A stretch of 64,000 nucleotides of DNA from Hydrogenophilales bacterium (lineage in GTDB: Bacteria; Pseudomonadota; Gammaproteobacteria; Burkholderiales; Thiobacillaceae), in assembly GCA_023258975.1 (NCBI GenBank), contig JAHFRD010000001.1, forward strand, positions 186,001-250,000, read 5' to 3'. Of this stretch, positions 1-9,255 are shown piece after piece. The notes below the pieces were generated by a model, which was given only the letters and a program-made list of their open reading frames with translations, ran no database searches and was not told the DNA's origin. A program made the position numbers and the translations under genes. How positions within the stretch are numbered: the stretch's first letter is position 1; each line of letters opens with the position of its first letter.

Positions 1-243
1 GGGTTTGGGGGTAAGGGGCTTGGCCATGAGCCGATGCAGGATCGGCAGGGTGAAACCGGCGGTCTTGCCGGTACCGGTTTGCGCGGCGGCCAGCAGATCG
101 CCGCCGGCCAGCACAAGCGGGATGGCCTGCGCCTGGATCGGCGTCGGCGTGCTGTAACCGGCATCCTGGATGGCGCGCAGCAAAGGGGTGGCCAGACCCA
201 GATCGGCGAACGCCGGGGCGGAAGAAATATCGGGGGAAGACAT
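1..243 (-). CDS. rhlE: DEAD-box ATP-dependent RNA helicase, N-terminal part (RhlE type)
   Basis: Partial gene: the first 81 codons lie here and the rest runs off the left edge. The reading frame shows the Q motif region ([14 protein letters not shown], then [14 protein letters not shown]) and the Walker A motif AQTGTGKT around residues 54-61, which bind ATP in superfamily 2 helicases. The family unwinds short RNA duplexes in ribosome assembly and mRNA decay. The start is the ATG at 241-243. It is transcribed away from map. The RhlE assignment rests only on the N-terminus; another DEAD-box paralogue (DbpA, SrmB, RhlB) is possible. Confidence 0.85.
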   Translation of the reverse strand, partial: MSSPDISSAPAFADLGLATPLLRAIQDAGYSTPTPIQAQAIPLVLAGGDLLAAAQTGTGKTAGFTLPILHRLMAKPLTPKP

Positions 244-366
244 GCACTACTCCTGCGACGGCCCGCCGCTTGAACGCGGCACCAATCGAGGCAGACGAAA
301 TAGGGGAGAGAAAAAGAAAACACAAAGAAAACGCGTGCCGATTGGTTGGGCACGCGAGTGGCGCGG

Positions 367-372
367 ATTATA
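367..372 (-). promoter_or_regulatory. Candidate -10 box for the helicase gene in the divergent 291-bp gap
   Basis: The gap 244-534 between the divergent helicase and map genes holds a perfect TATAAT read on the minus strand. I see no good -35 box at 16-18 bp, and the implied 5' leader is about 115 nt, A-rich on the plus strand around 300-330. Long leaders are common for cold-induced DEAD-box helicase mRNAs, but nothing here proves that. The rest of the gap shows no gene. Confidence 0.35.
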
Positions 373-534
373 CGGAGCAAGCCGCGCCGGATGTGAAATT
401 CAGGCCGGCTCCCATCTTCCCCGTCTTGGCCCTTCTCCCAAGCCATGCGCCGGGCCACCCCGGGGCGGCCCGGATGCTTTTTCCGAACCGGGGGCGGTGC
501 TATTCTGCCCCCCCTTTTTGGCTTTCCCCCAACC

Positions 535-1341
535 ATGTCCATCACCATCAAGACCCCGGAAGAAATCGAAAAAATGCGCATCGCGGGGCGCCTGACTGCG
601 GAAGTGCTGGACTACATCAAACCTTTCGTCAAACCCGGTGTGACCACGGAAGAACTGGACAAGCTGTGCCACGACCTGATGGTCAACGTGCAGAACAGCA
701 TCCCGGCGCCCCTCAACTACGCGCCGCCCGGCCACAAGCCCTATCCCAAGTCGATCTGCACCTCGATCAATCATCAGGTTTGCCACGGGGTGCCCAGCAA
801 GGACAAGAAACTGAAGAACGGCGACGTGGTGAATCTGGACATCACCGTCATCAAGGACGGCTGGCATGGCGACAGTTCGCGCATGTTTCATGTAGGCGAA
901 CCCGGCATCCTGGCGCGCCGGCTCACCGAAATCACCTACGAATGCATGTGGAAGGGCATCGCCGCCGTGCGTCCGGGCGTACACCTGGGCGTGGTCGGCG
1001 CCGCCATCCAGAAACACGCGGAATCCAACGGCTACTCGGTGGTGCGCGAGTTCTGCGGCCACGGCATCGGCCGCGGCTTCCATGAGGAGCCCCAGGTACT
1101 GCACTACGGCAAGGCCGACGAGGGGCCGACCCTGGAGCCGGGCATGACCTTCACCATCGAACCCATGATCAACGCCGGCCGCCGCGACATCCGCGTGCTG
1201 GGCGACGGCTGGACCGTGGTAACCAAGGACCACTCGCTCTCGACCCAGTGGGAACACACCATCCTGGTGACCGAAATCGGCTACGAAGTGCTGACCCTCT
1301 CCGCCGAATGCCCGCCGCCGCCGGCATTCATCACCGGATGA
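535..1341 (+). CDS. map: Type I methionine aminopeptidase
   Basis: Removes the initiator methionine from nascent proteins in the cytosol. The 268-aa product has all five metal ligands of the family: Asp102 and Asp113 (in DITVIKDGWHGDSS), His176 (in CGHGIGRGFHEEP), Glu209 (in TIEPMI) and Glu240 (in QWEHTILVTE). The spacing equals that of the E. coli enzyme, shifted by five residues. The ATG at 535 is preferred over an upstream in-frame ATG at 445, which would add 30 residues not typical of the family (MSITIKTPEEIEKMR is a standard N-terminus). glnD follows after 6 bp, so the two are probably co-transcribed; map-glnD adjacency is conserved in proteobacteria. Confidence 0.97.
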   Translation: MSITIKTPEEIEKMRIAGRLTAEVLDYIKPFVKPGVTTEELDKLCHDLMVNVQNSIPAPLNYAPPGHKPYPKSICTSINHQVCHGVPSKDKKLKNGDVVNLDITVIKDGWHGDSSRMFHVGEPGILARRLTEITYECMWKGIAAVRPGVHLGVVGAAIQKHAESNGYSVVREFCGHGIGRGFHEEPQVLHYGKADEGPTLEPGMTFTIEPMINAGRRDIRVLGDGWTVVTKDHSLSTQWEHTILVTEIGYEVLTLSAECPPPPAFITG

Positions 1342-1347
1342 CGCGGG

Positions 1348-3939
1348 ATGCCACTGGTGGCTGATCCCCTGCCCGCGCCCGACGCGAGCGCCTGGCGTTC
1401 CGCGCTCAAAGAAGGCCGCGCCGCGATATTCGCCGCGTATCAGGCGCGGCCGCGCGCGCCCGTCCTGCTCACCGGCCTCTCCCAGTTGACCGATCAGGTG
1501 CTGCGCGACATCTGGCAAGCGCATGACCTGCCGCGCCACGCCGCCCTGGTGGCGGTGGGCGGCTACGGGCGTGGCGAGATGTATCCGCAGTCCGATGTCG
1601 ATGTGCTGATTCTGCTGGACGACCGCCTGCCGGATACCGAACACGGTCGTTTCGAGCCCCTGATCGGCCTGTTCTGGGATGTCGGCCTGCCCATCGGCCA
1701 CAGTGTGCGCAAGCTGTCCGAATGCCTGGCCGAGTCGGCCGGCGACATCACCATCCAGACCAACCTGCTGGAAGCCCGCCATCTGGCCGGCGACCCGGCG
1801 TTGTTCCAACGCATGCGGCAAGGCCTGGCGGAGCAAATGGATCCGCTCGCCTTCTATCAGGGCAAGTCGCTGGAACAGAAAGCCCGCCACGGCCGCCATG
1901 CCGATGTGGCCCTGCTGCTGGAGCCCAATCTCAAGGAAAGCCCGGGCGGCCTGCGCGACATCCAGACCCTGTTCTGGGTGTGCCGCGCGGCCGGATTGAC
2001 GCGGGCTCAAGGCCACCAATTGCGTGATCTGGTGCGCGCCGGCCTGTTGTGCGAGGCGGAGGCACGCGCGGCGGCGGCCGATCTTTCCCTGCTCGCGCAT
2101 CTACGCATCCGCCTGCACCTGACCGCCAACCGCCGCGAAGACCGCATGCTGTTCGAATTCCAGGAACACATCGCCGCCGCCATGCACATCGTCGCCGACG
2201 GCCCGCGCCGCGCCTCGGAACGCCTGATGCAGCATTACTACCGCGCCGCGCGCCGCATCAGCCTGATCAACAGCCTGGTGCTGGGCGAAGTGCGCGACCG
2301 CCTGCGGGCACCGCCCGCCCCTCGTGATTTACCGGAGCAACCCGGCTTTCGCGCGGTGGGCAATCTGCTCGATGCCGACGAAGACCTGTTCACGCGCAAC
2401 CCCGCCGCGTTACTGGAAACCTTTCTGGTTCTGTCGCGCGAACACACGCTGGTCGGCTGCACCCCGCGCCTGCTGCGCGCCCTCTCCCGCGCCGGCCGCC
2501 TGATCGACGCCGGGTTCCGGCGCGATCCCGGCAACCATGCCCGTTTTCTCGACCTGCTGCGCGAACCGCATGGCGTCAGCACGGCGCTGCGCCTGATGCA
2601 CCGGATCGGCATCCTCGGCCGCTACATTCCATTGTTCGGACGCATCACCGGGCAGATGCAGCACGACCAGTTCCACATCTACCCGGTGGACGAACACACC
2701 CTCATGGTGCTGCGCAATCTGCGCCGCCTCGCGCTCAACGAATTCGCCCATGAATTTCCCCTCGCACATCGCCTGATGAGCGCCTGCGAGCGACCCGATC
2801 TGCTTTATCTGGCCGCGTTGTTCCACGACATCGCCAAGGGGCGCGGCGGCGACCACTCCGCGCGGGGCGCCGTGGACGCCCACCGTTTCTGCCGTGGCCA
2901 GGGATTGCCACGCGAGGAAGCCGATCTGGTCGCCTGGCTGGTGGCGGAGCATCTCAGCCTGTCGCAGACCGCGCAGAAACAGGATCTCTCCGACCCTGAG
3001 GTCATCAGCGCCTTCGCGGCACGTTGCGGCGATGTGAAACGGCTCACCGCGCTCTATCTCCTGACCCTCTGCGACATACGCGGCACCAGCCCCAAGGTCT
3101 GGAACGCCTGGAAGGACAAGCTCACGCGCGAACTGTATCTGGCCGCGCGCCGCGTGCTGGAAGGCGGCGCCCCGCAGATCGACAGCGTTGAAGAAAAGAA
3201 GGAGCTGGCGCGCGCGCAACTGCGCCTGTACGGCTACCCGAGCGGAGCCGAGGAGGCCTTCTGGAAACGCCTGGACGACGTCTACTTCCTGCGCCAGGAC
3301 GCGCGCGACATCGCCTGGCAGACGCGCCGCCTGCTGCCCCTGCTACCGCGCCAGAGCCTGATCGTGCGCGCCCGCCTGGCGCCGGTGGGCGAAGGGGTCG
3401 AGGTCATGGTGTTCGCTCCCGACGAGGAAGCCCTGTTCGCGCGCATCTGCGCCTTTTTCGCGCGCCTCGGCTACTCCATCCTCGCATCAAGCATCCACAC
3501 CACGCGCGATGGATACGCCCTCGATACCTTCTACGCCGTGGACCCGGAACACCCCCAGGTTCCCTACCGCGATTTTCTGAATTACATCGAACACGAACTG
3601 GCCACCGAACTGGCCACGCACCAGCCCCTCGGGCCGCCGCTCAAGGGCCGCCTCGCGCGCCGCCTCAAAGCTTTCCCGCTGGAACCGGAAATCAGCCTGA
3701 CCCCCAGCGACAACCGCAAGGATTACGTTCTCACCTTCACCGCCGGCGACCGCCCCGGCCTGCTCGCCCAGGTCGCCCGCGTGCTCACCGAGCACCAGGC
3801 CAGCGTGATGACCGCGCGCATCAACACCCTCGGCCAGCGCGCCGAAGACGTATTCGTTCTGGAAGGCGAAGCCCTGGAACGCCAGGGAAAGCGCCTGGCC
3901 CTGGAAAAAGCCCTGCTCGATATTCTGAAAGTGGAGTAG
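1348..3939 (+). CDS. glnD: Bifunctional [protein-PII] uridylyltransferase / uridylyl-removing enzyme
   Basis: Main nitrogen sensor: uridylylates PII proteins under nitrogen limitation and removes UMP when glutamine is high. The 863-aa protein has the family layout: nucleotidyltransferase domain with GGYGRGEMYPQSDVD near residue 70, a PII-uridylyltransferase linker, an HD phosphohydrolase domain (LFHDIAKGRGGDHS near residue 490), and two C-terminal ACT domains (about 680-760 and 790-863; the second has DRPGLLAQVARVL) that bind glutamine. It starts 6 bp after the map stop codon. All key motifs are intact. The PII gene itself is not in the window. Confidence 0.97.
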   Translation: MPLVADPLPAPDASAWRSALKEGRAAIFAAYQARPRAPVLLTGLSQLTDQVLRDIWQAHDLPRHAALVAVGGYGRGEMYPQSDVDVLILLDDRLPDTEHGRFEPLIGLFWDVGLPIGHSVRKLSECLAESAGDITIQTNLLEARHLAGDPALFQRMRQGLAEQMDPLAFYQGKSLEQKARHGRHADVALLLEPNLKESPGGLRDIQTLFWVCRAAGLTRAQGHQLRDLVRAGLLCEAEARAAAADLSLLAHLRIRLHLTANRREDRMLFEFQEHIAAAMHIVADGPRRASERLMQHYYRAARRISLINSLVLGEVRDRLRAPPAPRDLPEQPGFRAVGNLLDADEDLFTRNPAALLETFLVLSREHTLVGCTPRLLRALSRAGRLIDAGFRRDPGNHARFLDLLREPHGVSTALRLMHRIGILGRYIPLFGRITGQMQHDQFHIYPVDEHTLMVLRNLRRLALNEFAHEFPLAHRLMSACERPDLLYLAALFHDIAKGRGGDHSARGAVDAHRFCRGQGLPREEADLVAWLVAEHLSLSQTAQKQDLSDPEVISAFAARCGDVKRLTALYLLTLCDIRGTSPKVWNAWKDKLTRELYLAARRVLEGGAPQIDSVEEKKELARAQLRLYGYPSGAEEAFWKRLDDVYFLRQDARDIAWQTRRLLPLLPRQSLIVRARLAPVGEGVEVMVFAPDEEALFARICAFFARLGYSILASSIHTTRDGYALDTFYAVDPEHPQVPYRDFLNYIEHELATELATHQPLGPPLKGRLARRLKAFPLEPEISLTPSDNRKDYVLTFTAGDRPGLLAQVARVLTEHQASVMTARINTLGQRAEDVFVLEGEALERQGKRLALEKALLDILKVE

Positions 3940-4028
3940 CCGGACAGGCCTCCGGCGCCACCAGAAAATGGAACGCCGGCATCCCCCTGCCTGTTCGCCC
4001 GACCGGGAAGTTGCGCGCGGCCAACGGC

Positions 4029-4418
4029 CTACGCCACCCCTGCCTGAGCGACTTCCACCAACTCCAGCGCGTTGCCGTCCGGATCGCGCACGAACAAGGC
4101 GGCGCGGCCGGAACGGCTGCGGGTGTAGGGCAGGCCGGCGGCATCAAGGCGCGCTTGCAGGGTGGCGAAGTCGCGCACGCCGAGGGCGGTGTGGCGGTCG
4201 CGGCCACCATGTTCCGGACGTCCGGCCACCGGGTCGGGGTTGGGCAGGTTGATGAGGTGGATCTGGCCGGCGCCGACGTCGTACCAGACGCCATCGAAAT
4301 TCATGGCCGGCCGCGCCGGATTGGGTATCAGGCCGAGGACGCCCTCGTAGAACGTGCGCGAGCGCGCCAGGTCGCCCACCAGCAGGGAGGCGTGCAACAA
4401 GGAAATTAGTTCAGACAT
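4029..4418 (-). CDS. VOC (glyoxalase/bleomycin-resistance fold) family protein
   Basis: A 129-aa single-repeat vicinal oxygen chelate protein. It opens with LLHASLLVGDLARSRTFYEGVLGL, shown here only as typical beta-alpha-beta entry (HASLLVGDLARSRTFYEGVL), and ends with FVRDPDGNALELVEV, which contributes the metal-binding Glu of the fold. Members act as dioxygenases, lyases or glutathione/antibiotic-binding proteins; the substrate here cannot be told. Its ATG overlaps the end of the EamA transporter gene by 8 bp, so the two form an operon and may handle the same compound. It is convergent with glnD. Confidence 0.85.
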   Translation of the reverse strand: MSELISLLHASLLVGDLARSRTFYEGVLGLIPNPARPAMNFDGVWYDVGAGQIHLINLPNPDPVAGRPEHGGRDRHTALGVRDFATLQARLDAAGLPYTRSRSGRAALFVRDPDGNALELVEVAQAGVA

Positions 4419-5283
4419 CTTTTTCCATCCTTCCGGAAAACAGGGTGGCGGCGACGATCATGGCGCCGCCTATCCATTCATGCGGCCCCATCACCTCGCC
4501 GGCCAGCCAGCGGCTGGACAGCGCCGCCACCACCAGTTCCGAAAGCAGGATGACGATGGCCTGGTTGGCGGGAGTGTGAGCCAGCCCGTACTGCGCGGTG
4601 AACGTGGCGAACAACAGCGCCAGCGCGATGCCCAGCACCAGCCACCAGCCGCCGCTGTCGAGCACGCGCGCCATCCCCGGCGTGGCGCCTTCGGCGGTGG
4701 CGTAAAGCGTGGAAATCGCCACCACACCGGCGAAGATCCAGAGTGAACGCAAGGCGACGGGCGCGGACTGGAGGCGGCGGGTGAGCACATTGCCGAGTGC
4801 GAAACCGATGCCCGCCGACAACCCCATCCACTCGGCCAGGTTGCGCGGCAGCGGGAAACCGCCCTCCCGCGCCAGCATCACCCAGGCCCCCGCCAGGGCC
4901 AGGACGATCACCAGCCAGGCGACACGGCCGGCGCGCTCGTTCAGGAGCAGGCGCGCGAACGGCACGGTCCACAGCGGCGCGAGATAGAACAGCAGCATGA
5001 CCCGCATCACCTCGCCGTGGATCACCGCCAGCACATAGGCCAGATTGGTCCAGCCCGAGACCAGGGCCAGCGCCAGCAGCAGGCCGCGTTCCTCCGGATC
5101 GGCCAGGCGGCGCCGCATGGCGAGGATCAACAACGGCGGCAGCGCGACCAGATAAGTCAGCACGGAAGCCACGCCGCCGCTCAACCCCGCCTGCTCCAGC
5201 AAACGGTAGGGATACCAGATCAGCCCCCAACTGATCGCCGCGACAACCAAAGCCAGCGGGGCCAGCCAACGACTCGAAGGCAT
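4411..5283 (-). CDS. EamA/DMT-family transporter
   Basis: A 290-aa inner-membrane protein made of about ten hydrophobic segments, the two-EamA-domain layout of the drug/metabolite transporter superfamily. Visible cues are WGLIWYPYRLLEQAGL at the first helix, LAYVLAVIHGEVMRVMLLFYLAPLW in the first repeat (fourth-helix region, LFYLAPLWTVPFARLLLNE) and the second-repeat end ELVVAALSSRWLAGEVM. The start at 5283 gives a short N-terminus before helix 1; an upstream in-frame extension is low in sense. It is divergent from dapC and overlaps the VOC gene downstream. Such proteins export amino acids or metabolites; the cargo is unknown. Confidence 0.9.
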   Translation of the reverse strand: MPSSRWLAPLALVVAAISWGLIWYPYRLLEQAGLSGGVASVLTYLVALPPLLILAMRRRLADPEERGLLLALALVSGWTNLAYVLAVIHGEVMRVMLLFYLAPLWTVPFARLLLNERAGRVAWLVIVLALAGAWVMLAREGGFPLPRNLAEWMGLSAGIGFALGNVLTRRLQSAPVALRSLWIFAGVVAISTLYATAEGATPGMARVLDSGGWWLVLGIALALLFATFTAQYGLAHTPANQAIVILLSELVVAALSSRWLAGEVMGPHEWIGGAMIVAATLFSGRMEKDV

Positions 5284-5288
5284 ATAAT
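5283..5288 (+). promoter_or_regulatory. Candidate -10 box for dapC
   Basis: A perfect TATAAT lies on the plus strand just at the start codon of the divergent transporter. It would give a transcript starting near 5295, which favours the dapC ATG at 5328 over the one at 5307. No clear -35 hexamer is visible at the right spacing. Confidence 0.4.
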
Positions 5289-5327
5289 TCGCGCCCTTTT
5301 TCCAATATGAATCGGGTCCGCAACCCC

Positions 5328-6593
5328 ATGAACCCGCGCCTGAACCAGCTTCAGCCTTACCCGTTCCAACGCCTGCGCGAATTATTCGCGGGTGTGACAC
5401 CCAACCCGGAACTGAGGGCGGTGAATCTTTCCATCGGCGAGCCCAAGCACGCAACGCCTGAATTCATCAAACACGCGCTCACCGCGAATCTGCATGGGCT
5501 TTCCAGTTACCCGGTCACCCAGGGCAGCGAGGAACTGCGCGAGGCCATCGCCGACTGGGGTCGCATGCGTTACGGCATCGACCTCGACCCGGCCACCCAG
5601 ATCCTGCCGGTGAACGGCAGCCGCGAGGCCTTGTTCGCCTTCGCCCAGGCGGTGATCGACCCGAGCAAACACGTCAAGCCGCTGGGCCGGCCCGAGGCGA
5701 CGACTGCTCCCCCCCGGGGGGACGCGAGCGAATGCGAGCAAGGGGGCCATCTCTCGCGGGTGCTCACGCCCAACCCCTTCTACCAGATATACGAAGGCGC
5801 CGCCCTGCTCGCGGGCGCCCAGCCCTACTTCCTCAACACCCTGGCGGAGCATGGCTATCGCTGCGATTTCGCCGCCGTTCCCGAGGATATGTGGGAGACG
5901 GTGCAACTGGCCTACGTCTGCTCGCCCGGCAACCCCACCGGCCGCGTGATGAGCCTGGCCGACTGGCGCGAAGTGTTTGACCTGTCCGACCGCCACGGCT
6001 TCGTCATCGCCTCCGACGAGTGCTATTCGGAAATCTACTTCCATGAGGGACAGCCGCCTCTGGGCGCGCTGACGGCGGCCAGGGAACTGGGCCGCGATTT
6101 CCGCAACCTGGTGGTCTTCAACAGTCTGTCCAAGCGCTCCAACGTGCCCGGCCTGCGCTCCGGCTTCGTCGCCGGCGACGCCGACCTGATCCGGCAATTC
6201 CTGCTCTACCGCACCTACCACGGCAGCGCCATGAACCCTGTGGTTCAAGCCGCCTCCGCCGCCGCCTGGCGCGACGAGGGGCACGTCCACGAAAACCGCC
6301 GCCAGTACCGCGAGAAATTCGCCGCCGTCATGCCCATCCTGCATGGCACCCTGGAATTCGAGGCGCCGGACGCCGCGTTCTACCTCTGGGCGAAAGTACC
6401 CGGTGGCGATGACACCGCCTTTGCGCGCGACCTGTATCGCAACCAGCACGTCACTGTGCTGCCCGGCTCCTACCTGGCGCGCGAGGCGAAAGGCGTGAAT
6501 CCTGGCAAGGGCTTCATCCGCATCGCCCTGGTCGACGGCCTGGAGCCGTGCGTCGAGGCGGCGCGGCGGATCGTGGATTTCGCCGGAAAATGA
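5328..6593 (+). CDS. dapC: Succinyldiaminopimelate transaminase
   Basis: PLP aminotransferase of the succinylase branch of lysine/meso-diaminopimelate synthesis, converting N-succinyl-2-amino-6-ketopimelate with glutamate. The fold type I signatures are present: LSIGEPKHATPEFIKHAL, SYPVTQGSEELREAI, the YVCSPGNPTG motif, and SLSKRSNVPGLRSGF with the PLP lysine. Start at 5328 (MNPRLNQLQPYPFQRL) matches the usual N-terminus; 5307 is an alternative seven codons upstream. Oddity: about 30 residues between VIDPSKH and LTPNPFYQIYEGA are extra compared with the family and are encoded by a palindromic repeat inserted in frame. The protein is still plausibly functional since the insertion falls in a surface loop before the conserved PNPFYQ segment (inference). 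Confidence 0.95.
   Translation: MNPRLNQLQPYPFQRLRELFAGVTPNPELRAVNLSIGEPKHATPEFIKHALTANLHGLSSYPVTQGSEELREAIADWGRMRYGIDLDPATQILPVNGSREALFAFAQAVIDPSKHVKPLGRPEATTAPPRGDASECEQGGHLSRVLTPNPFYQIYEGAALLAGAQPYFLNTLAEHGYRCDFAAVPEDMWETVQLAYVCSPGNPTGRVMSLADWREVFDLSDRHGFVIASDECYSEIYFHEGQPPLGALTAARELGRDFRNLVVFNSLSKRSNVPGLRSGFVAGDADLIRQFLLYRTYHGSAMNPVVQAASAAAWRDEGHVHENRRQYREKFAAVMPILHGTLEFEAPDAAFYLWAKVPGGDDTAFARDLYRNQHVTVLPGSYLAREAKGVNPGKGFIRIALVDGLEPCVEAARRIVDFAGK
5671..5762. repeat. Palindromic repeat inserted in frame inside dapC
   Basis: A block of roughly 90 bp that centres on the GC palindrome CTCCCCCCCGGGGGG (5708-5720) followed by GACGCGAGCGAATGCGAGCA. In the dapC frame it encodes GRPEATTAPPRGDASECEQ plus GGHLSR, low-complexity peptide with no counterpart in the family. 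Repeats of this look, GC hairpin plus a GCGAGCGAATGCGAGC arm, are known as interspersed elements in betaproteobacteria (from memory, not checked). Boundaries are approximate because they are inferred from the expected protein alignment. Confidence 0.7.
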
Positions 6594-6618
6594 GGCCATC
6601 CTCAACTGGAGCGTTCGC

Positions 6619-8319
6619 ATGGCGATCAGCAACCTATTGAAGTCCGACGACGTCACCTTTCTCGACCTTATCGGAAACGGCAAGGTCTACCGCGTGCCGC
6701 CCTACCAGCGCGACTACTCCTGGGAAGAGGAACACTGGGAAGATCTGTGGAATGACATCCTCGAACTGCGCGTGTCCGTGGATGCCCGGCACTATATGGG
6801 CGCGCTGGTCGTGGAAGCCAAGAGCGACCGGGAATTCCTCATCATCGACGGTCAGCAACGCCTTGCAACCTTGAGCATCCTGGCCCTGGCCATCATCGAC
6901 GCCCTGCCCGCGCTGCCGGGCGACGCGGCGGAACAGGCCGCCAATCGGGATCGGGCGACGCGCCTGCGCGGCCGTTTCATCGGCGAAAAAGACCCCGCTT
7001 CCCTGGTTGAAAGCAGCAAGCTGTTTCTCAACGAAACCGACGATGCCTTCTATCAGGATTACCTGGTGCAGTTGCGCGCACCGAACAACCCGCGCGGCCT
7101 GCCGAAATCGAATCGCCTGCTCTGGGCCTGTTTCCTATGGTTCAAGCGGCGACTGGAAGCACTCACGGCCGACGGCGCCGCGCTGGCTACCCTGTTGAAT
7201 GAAACCGTGGCCAGGCAGCTTCTGTTCATCCTCATCAAGGTCGAGGATGAGGTGAACGCCTACATGGTTTTTGAAACACTCAACGCGCGAGGGCTCGAAC
7301 TCTCCTCCACCGACCTGCTGAAGAACTACCTGTTTTCCCGGGTAAAAGTCGCGACCGACCTGGCGGCCCTGCAAAGACGCTGGAAGACCTTGATGGCCAT
7401 CGTCAAACAGGAACGCTTTCCGGATTTCCTGCGCTACCACCTGCTGTGCGCGCTGCCGAGGATACGCAAGCAGCGTTTGTTCAAGGAAATACGCGATGCG
7501 GTACAAAGCACCGCTGCGGTCTTCGACCTCATGCGGAGATTGGAAAGCCGCGCCGAATTGTTTGCCGCCTTGAACGACAGCGAGCACGAATACTGGATCG
7601 AACTGCCGCAAGCCCGGCGCCACATCCGCGAACTGCAACTGTTCAAGGTTCGGCAAATGACCCCTTTGTTATTCGCCGCCTGGGAAAAACTCGACAGGTC
7701 GGATTTCGTGCGCGTGCTCAAAATGGTCGGCGTGATTTCCTTCCGCTACAGCATCATCTCCGGCCTGAATACCAACGAACTGGAACCGGTCTACCACCGG
7801 GCCGCCAAGGCGCTGCTGGACGGACAGGCCAGGACACCGGCGGAAATTTTCCAGCAGTTGAAGTCGATCTATGTTTCCGACGACAAGTTCCAGGCGGATT
7901 TCTCATTGAAGGAAGTCGAGACACGCGGCCAACGCAAACACCTCGCCAAATACATCCTGTGCAAGCTGGAAACCGATGCCGCGGGCAAGGATTGCGACTG
8001 GGAATCCGACCCCGCCAGCATCGAACACGTCCTGCCCGAGAACCCGTCGGCCGAATGGGATGAAAGCTTCAACCCGGCGCACCAGGCAGCCTTCAGCTAT
8101 CGCCTGGGCAACCTCACCCTGCTGGAAACCAGTTTGAACCGGGAAATCGGCAACGATCCGCTCGGCGCCAAGCGTCCCTTATACCAACGTAGTACCTACC
8201 AGCTAACCCGGCGCCTGGCCGAACAGGCACCGGATGACTGGACACCCGCCGTACTCGAAACCCGGCAACGCCAACTGGCCGCGCGCGCATCCCACTTGTG
8301 GCGTTCCGATTTCGCCTGA
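6619..8319 (+). CDS. DUF262 / DUF1524 (GmrSD-like) nuclease-family protein
   Basis: A 566-aa single-chain protein with an N-terminal DUF262 domain (YRVPPYQRDYSW near residue 30 and the nucleotide-site motif IIDGQQRLATLS near residue 77) and a C-terminal DUF1524 His-Me-finger domain (IEHVLPENPSAEW near 467 and RLGNLTLLETSLNREIG near 495). This is the domain pair of GmrS-GmrD type IV restriction enzymes, which use NTP hydrolysis to cut modified phage DNA; related stand-alone proteins are often defence genes. It sits 25 bp after dapC and 33 bp before dapD, on the same strand. Function against phage is inference; no partner gene is adjacent. Confidence 0.9.
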   Translation: MAISNLLKSDDVTFLDLIGNGKVYRVPPYQRDYSWEEEHWEDLWNDILELRVSVDARHYMGALVVEAKSDREFLIIDGQQRLATLSILALAIIDALPALPGDAAEQAANRDRATRLRGRFIGEKDPASLVESSKLFLNETDDAFYQDYLVQLRAPNNPRGLPKSNRLLWACFLWFKRRLEALTADGAALATLLNETVARQLLFILIKVEDEVNAYMVFETLNARGLELSSTDLLKNYLFSRVKVATDLAALQRRWKTLMAIVKQERFPDFLRYHLLCALPRIRKQRLFKEIRDAVQSTAAVFDLMRRLESRAELFAALNDSEHEYWIELPQARRHIRELQLFKVRQMTPLLFAAWEKLDRSDFVRVLKMVGVISFRYSIISGLNTNELEPVYHRAAKALLDGQARTPAEIFQQLKSIYVSDDKFQADFSLKEVETRGQRKHLAKYILCKLETDAAGKDCDWESDPASIEHVLPENPSAEWDESFNPAHQAAFSYRLGNLTLLETSLNREIGNDPLGAKRPLYQRSTYQLTRRLAEQAPDDWTPAVLETRQRQLAARASHLWRSDFA

Positions 8320-8352
8320 CCATTCCCTTCTTCAACCTACAGAGGACTCACC

Positions 8353-9177
8353 ATGCACGAACTCCAATCCATCATCGAAGAAGCCTTCGAGCGCCGCGCC
8401 GACATCACCCCGCGCAACGTCGAACCCAAGGTCAAGGACGCGGTCATGGCCGTGATCGACCTGCTCGACATGGGCGAACTGCGCGTCGCCGAGCGCACCG
8501 AAGGGCAAAACTGGGTCACCCACCAGTGGATCAAGAAGGCGGTGCTTCTGTCGTTCCGCCTGGAAGACAACGCCTTCATCAAGGGCGGCTTCACCAATTA
8601 CTACGACAAGGTGCCCTCCAAGTTCGCCGACTTCAACAGCCGCGACTTCCGCGAAGGCGGCTTCCGCGTGGTGCCGCCGGCCGCCGCGCGCAAGGGCTCC
8701 TATATCGCCAAAAACGTGGTGCTGATGCCCTCCTACGTCAACATCGGCGCCTACGTCGGTGAAGGCACCATGGTCGATACCTGGGCCACCGTCGGCTCCT
8801 GCGCCCAGATCGGCAAGAACGTGCATCTGAGCGGTGGCGTCGGCATCGGCGGCGTGCTGGAACCGGTGCAGGCCGGCCCCACCATCATCGGCGACAACTG
8901 CTTCGTCGGCGCCCGCTCGGAAGTGGTGGAAGGCGTCATCGTCGAGGACAACTGCGTGATCTCGATGGGCGTCTACATCGGCCAGTCCACCCGTATCTAC
9001 AACCGCGAAACTGGCGAAGTGCTGTACGGCCGTGTGCCCGCAGGCAGCGTGGTGGTGTCCGGCAACCTGCCCTCGTCCGACGGCAAATACAGCCTGTATT
9101 GCGCGGTGATCGTGAAACAGGTGGACGCCAAGACCCGCTCCAAGGTCGGCATCAATGAATTGCTGCGCGGCATCTGA
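8353..9177 (+). CDS. dapD: 2,3,4,5-tetrahydropyridine-2,6-dicarboxylate N-succinyltransferase
   Basis: Transfers succinyl from succinyl-CoA to tetrahydrodipicolinate, the step before DapC in lysine and peptidoglycan precursor synthesis. The 274-aa length is standard. The left-handed beta-helix hexapeptide repeats are clear from about residue 110 to 235 ([20 protein letters not shown], then [30 protein letters not shown]). The N-terminal helical domain starts [19 protein letters not shown] good Shine-Dalgarno AGAGGA precedes the ATG. In many relatives dapC and dapD are adjacent; here a DUF262 gene lies between. Confidence 0.98.
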   Translation: MHELQSIIEEAFERRADITPRNVEPKVKDAVMAVIDLLDMGELRVAERTEGQNWVTHQWIKKAVLLSFRLEDNAFIKGGFTNYYDKVPSKFADFNSRDFREGGFRVVPPAAARKGSYIAKNVVLMPSYVNIGAYVGEGTMVDTWATVGSCAQIGKNVHLSGGVGIGGVLEPVQAGPTIIGDNCFVGARSEVVEGVIVEDNCVISMGVYIGQSTRIYNRETGEVLYGRVPAGSVVVSGNLPSSDGKYSLYCAVIVKQVDAKTRSKVGINELLRGI

Positions 9178-9255
9178 TCGCGGTTCGTAAACGCGCGGAT
9201 TGACGGGATGATCGCCAGGTAGGCTTCGCCAACCTGGCCTACCGACACGCCTTCG

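Noticed and set aside
400-2100. 566-codon open frame on the minus strand, antisense to map and glnD
   Set aside because: High GC makes long antisense frames common; the composition is Gly/Ala/Arg/His/Gln-rich, with no domain, and map and glnD on the other strand are clear.
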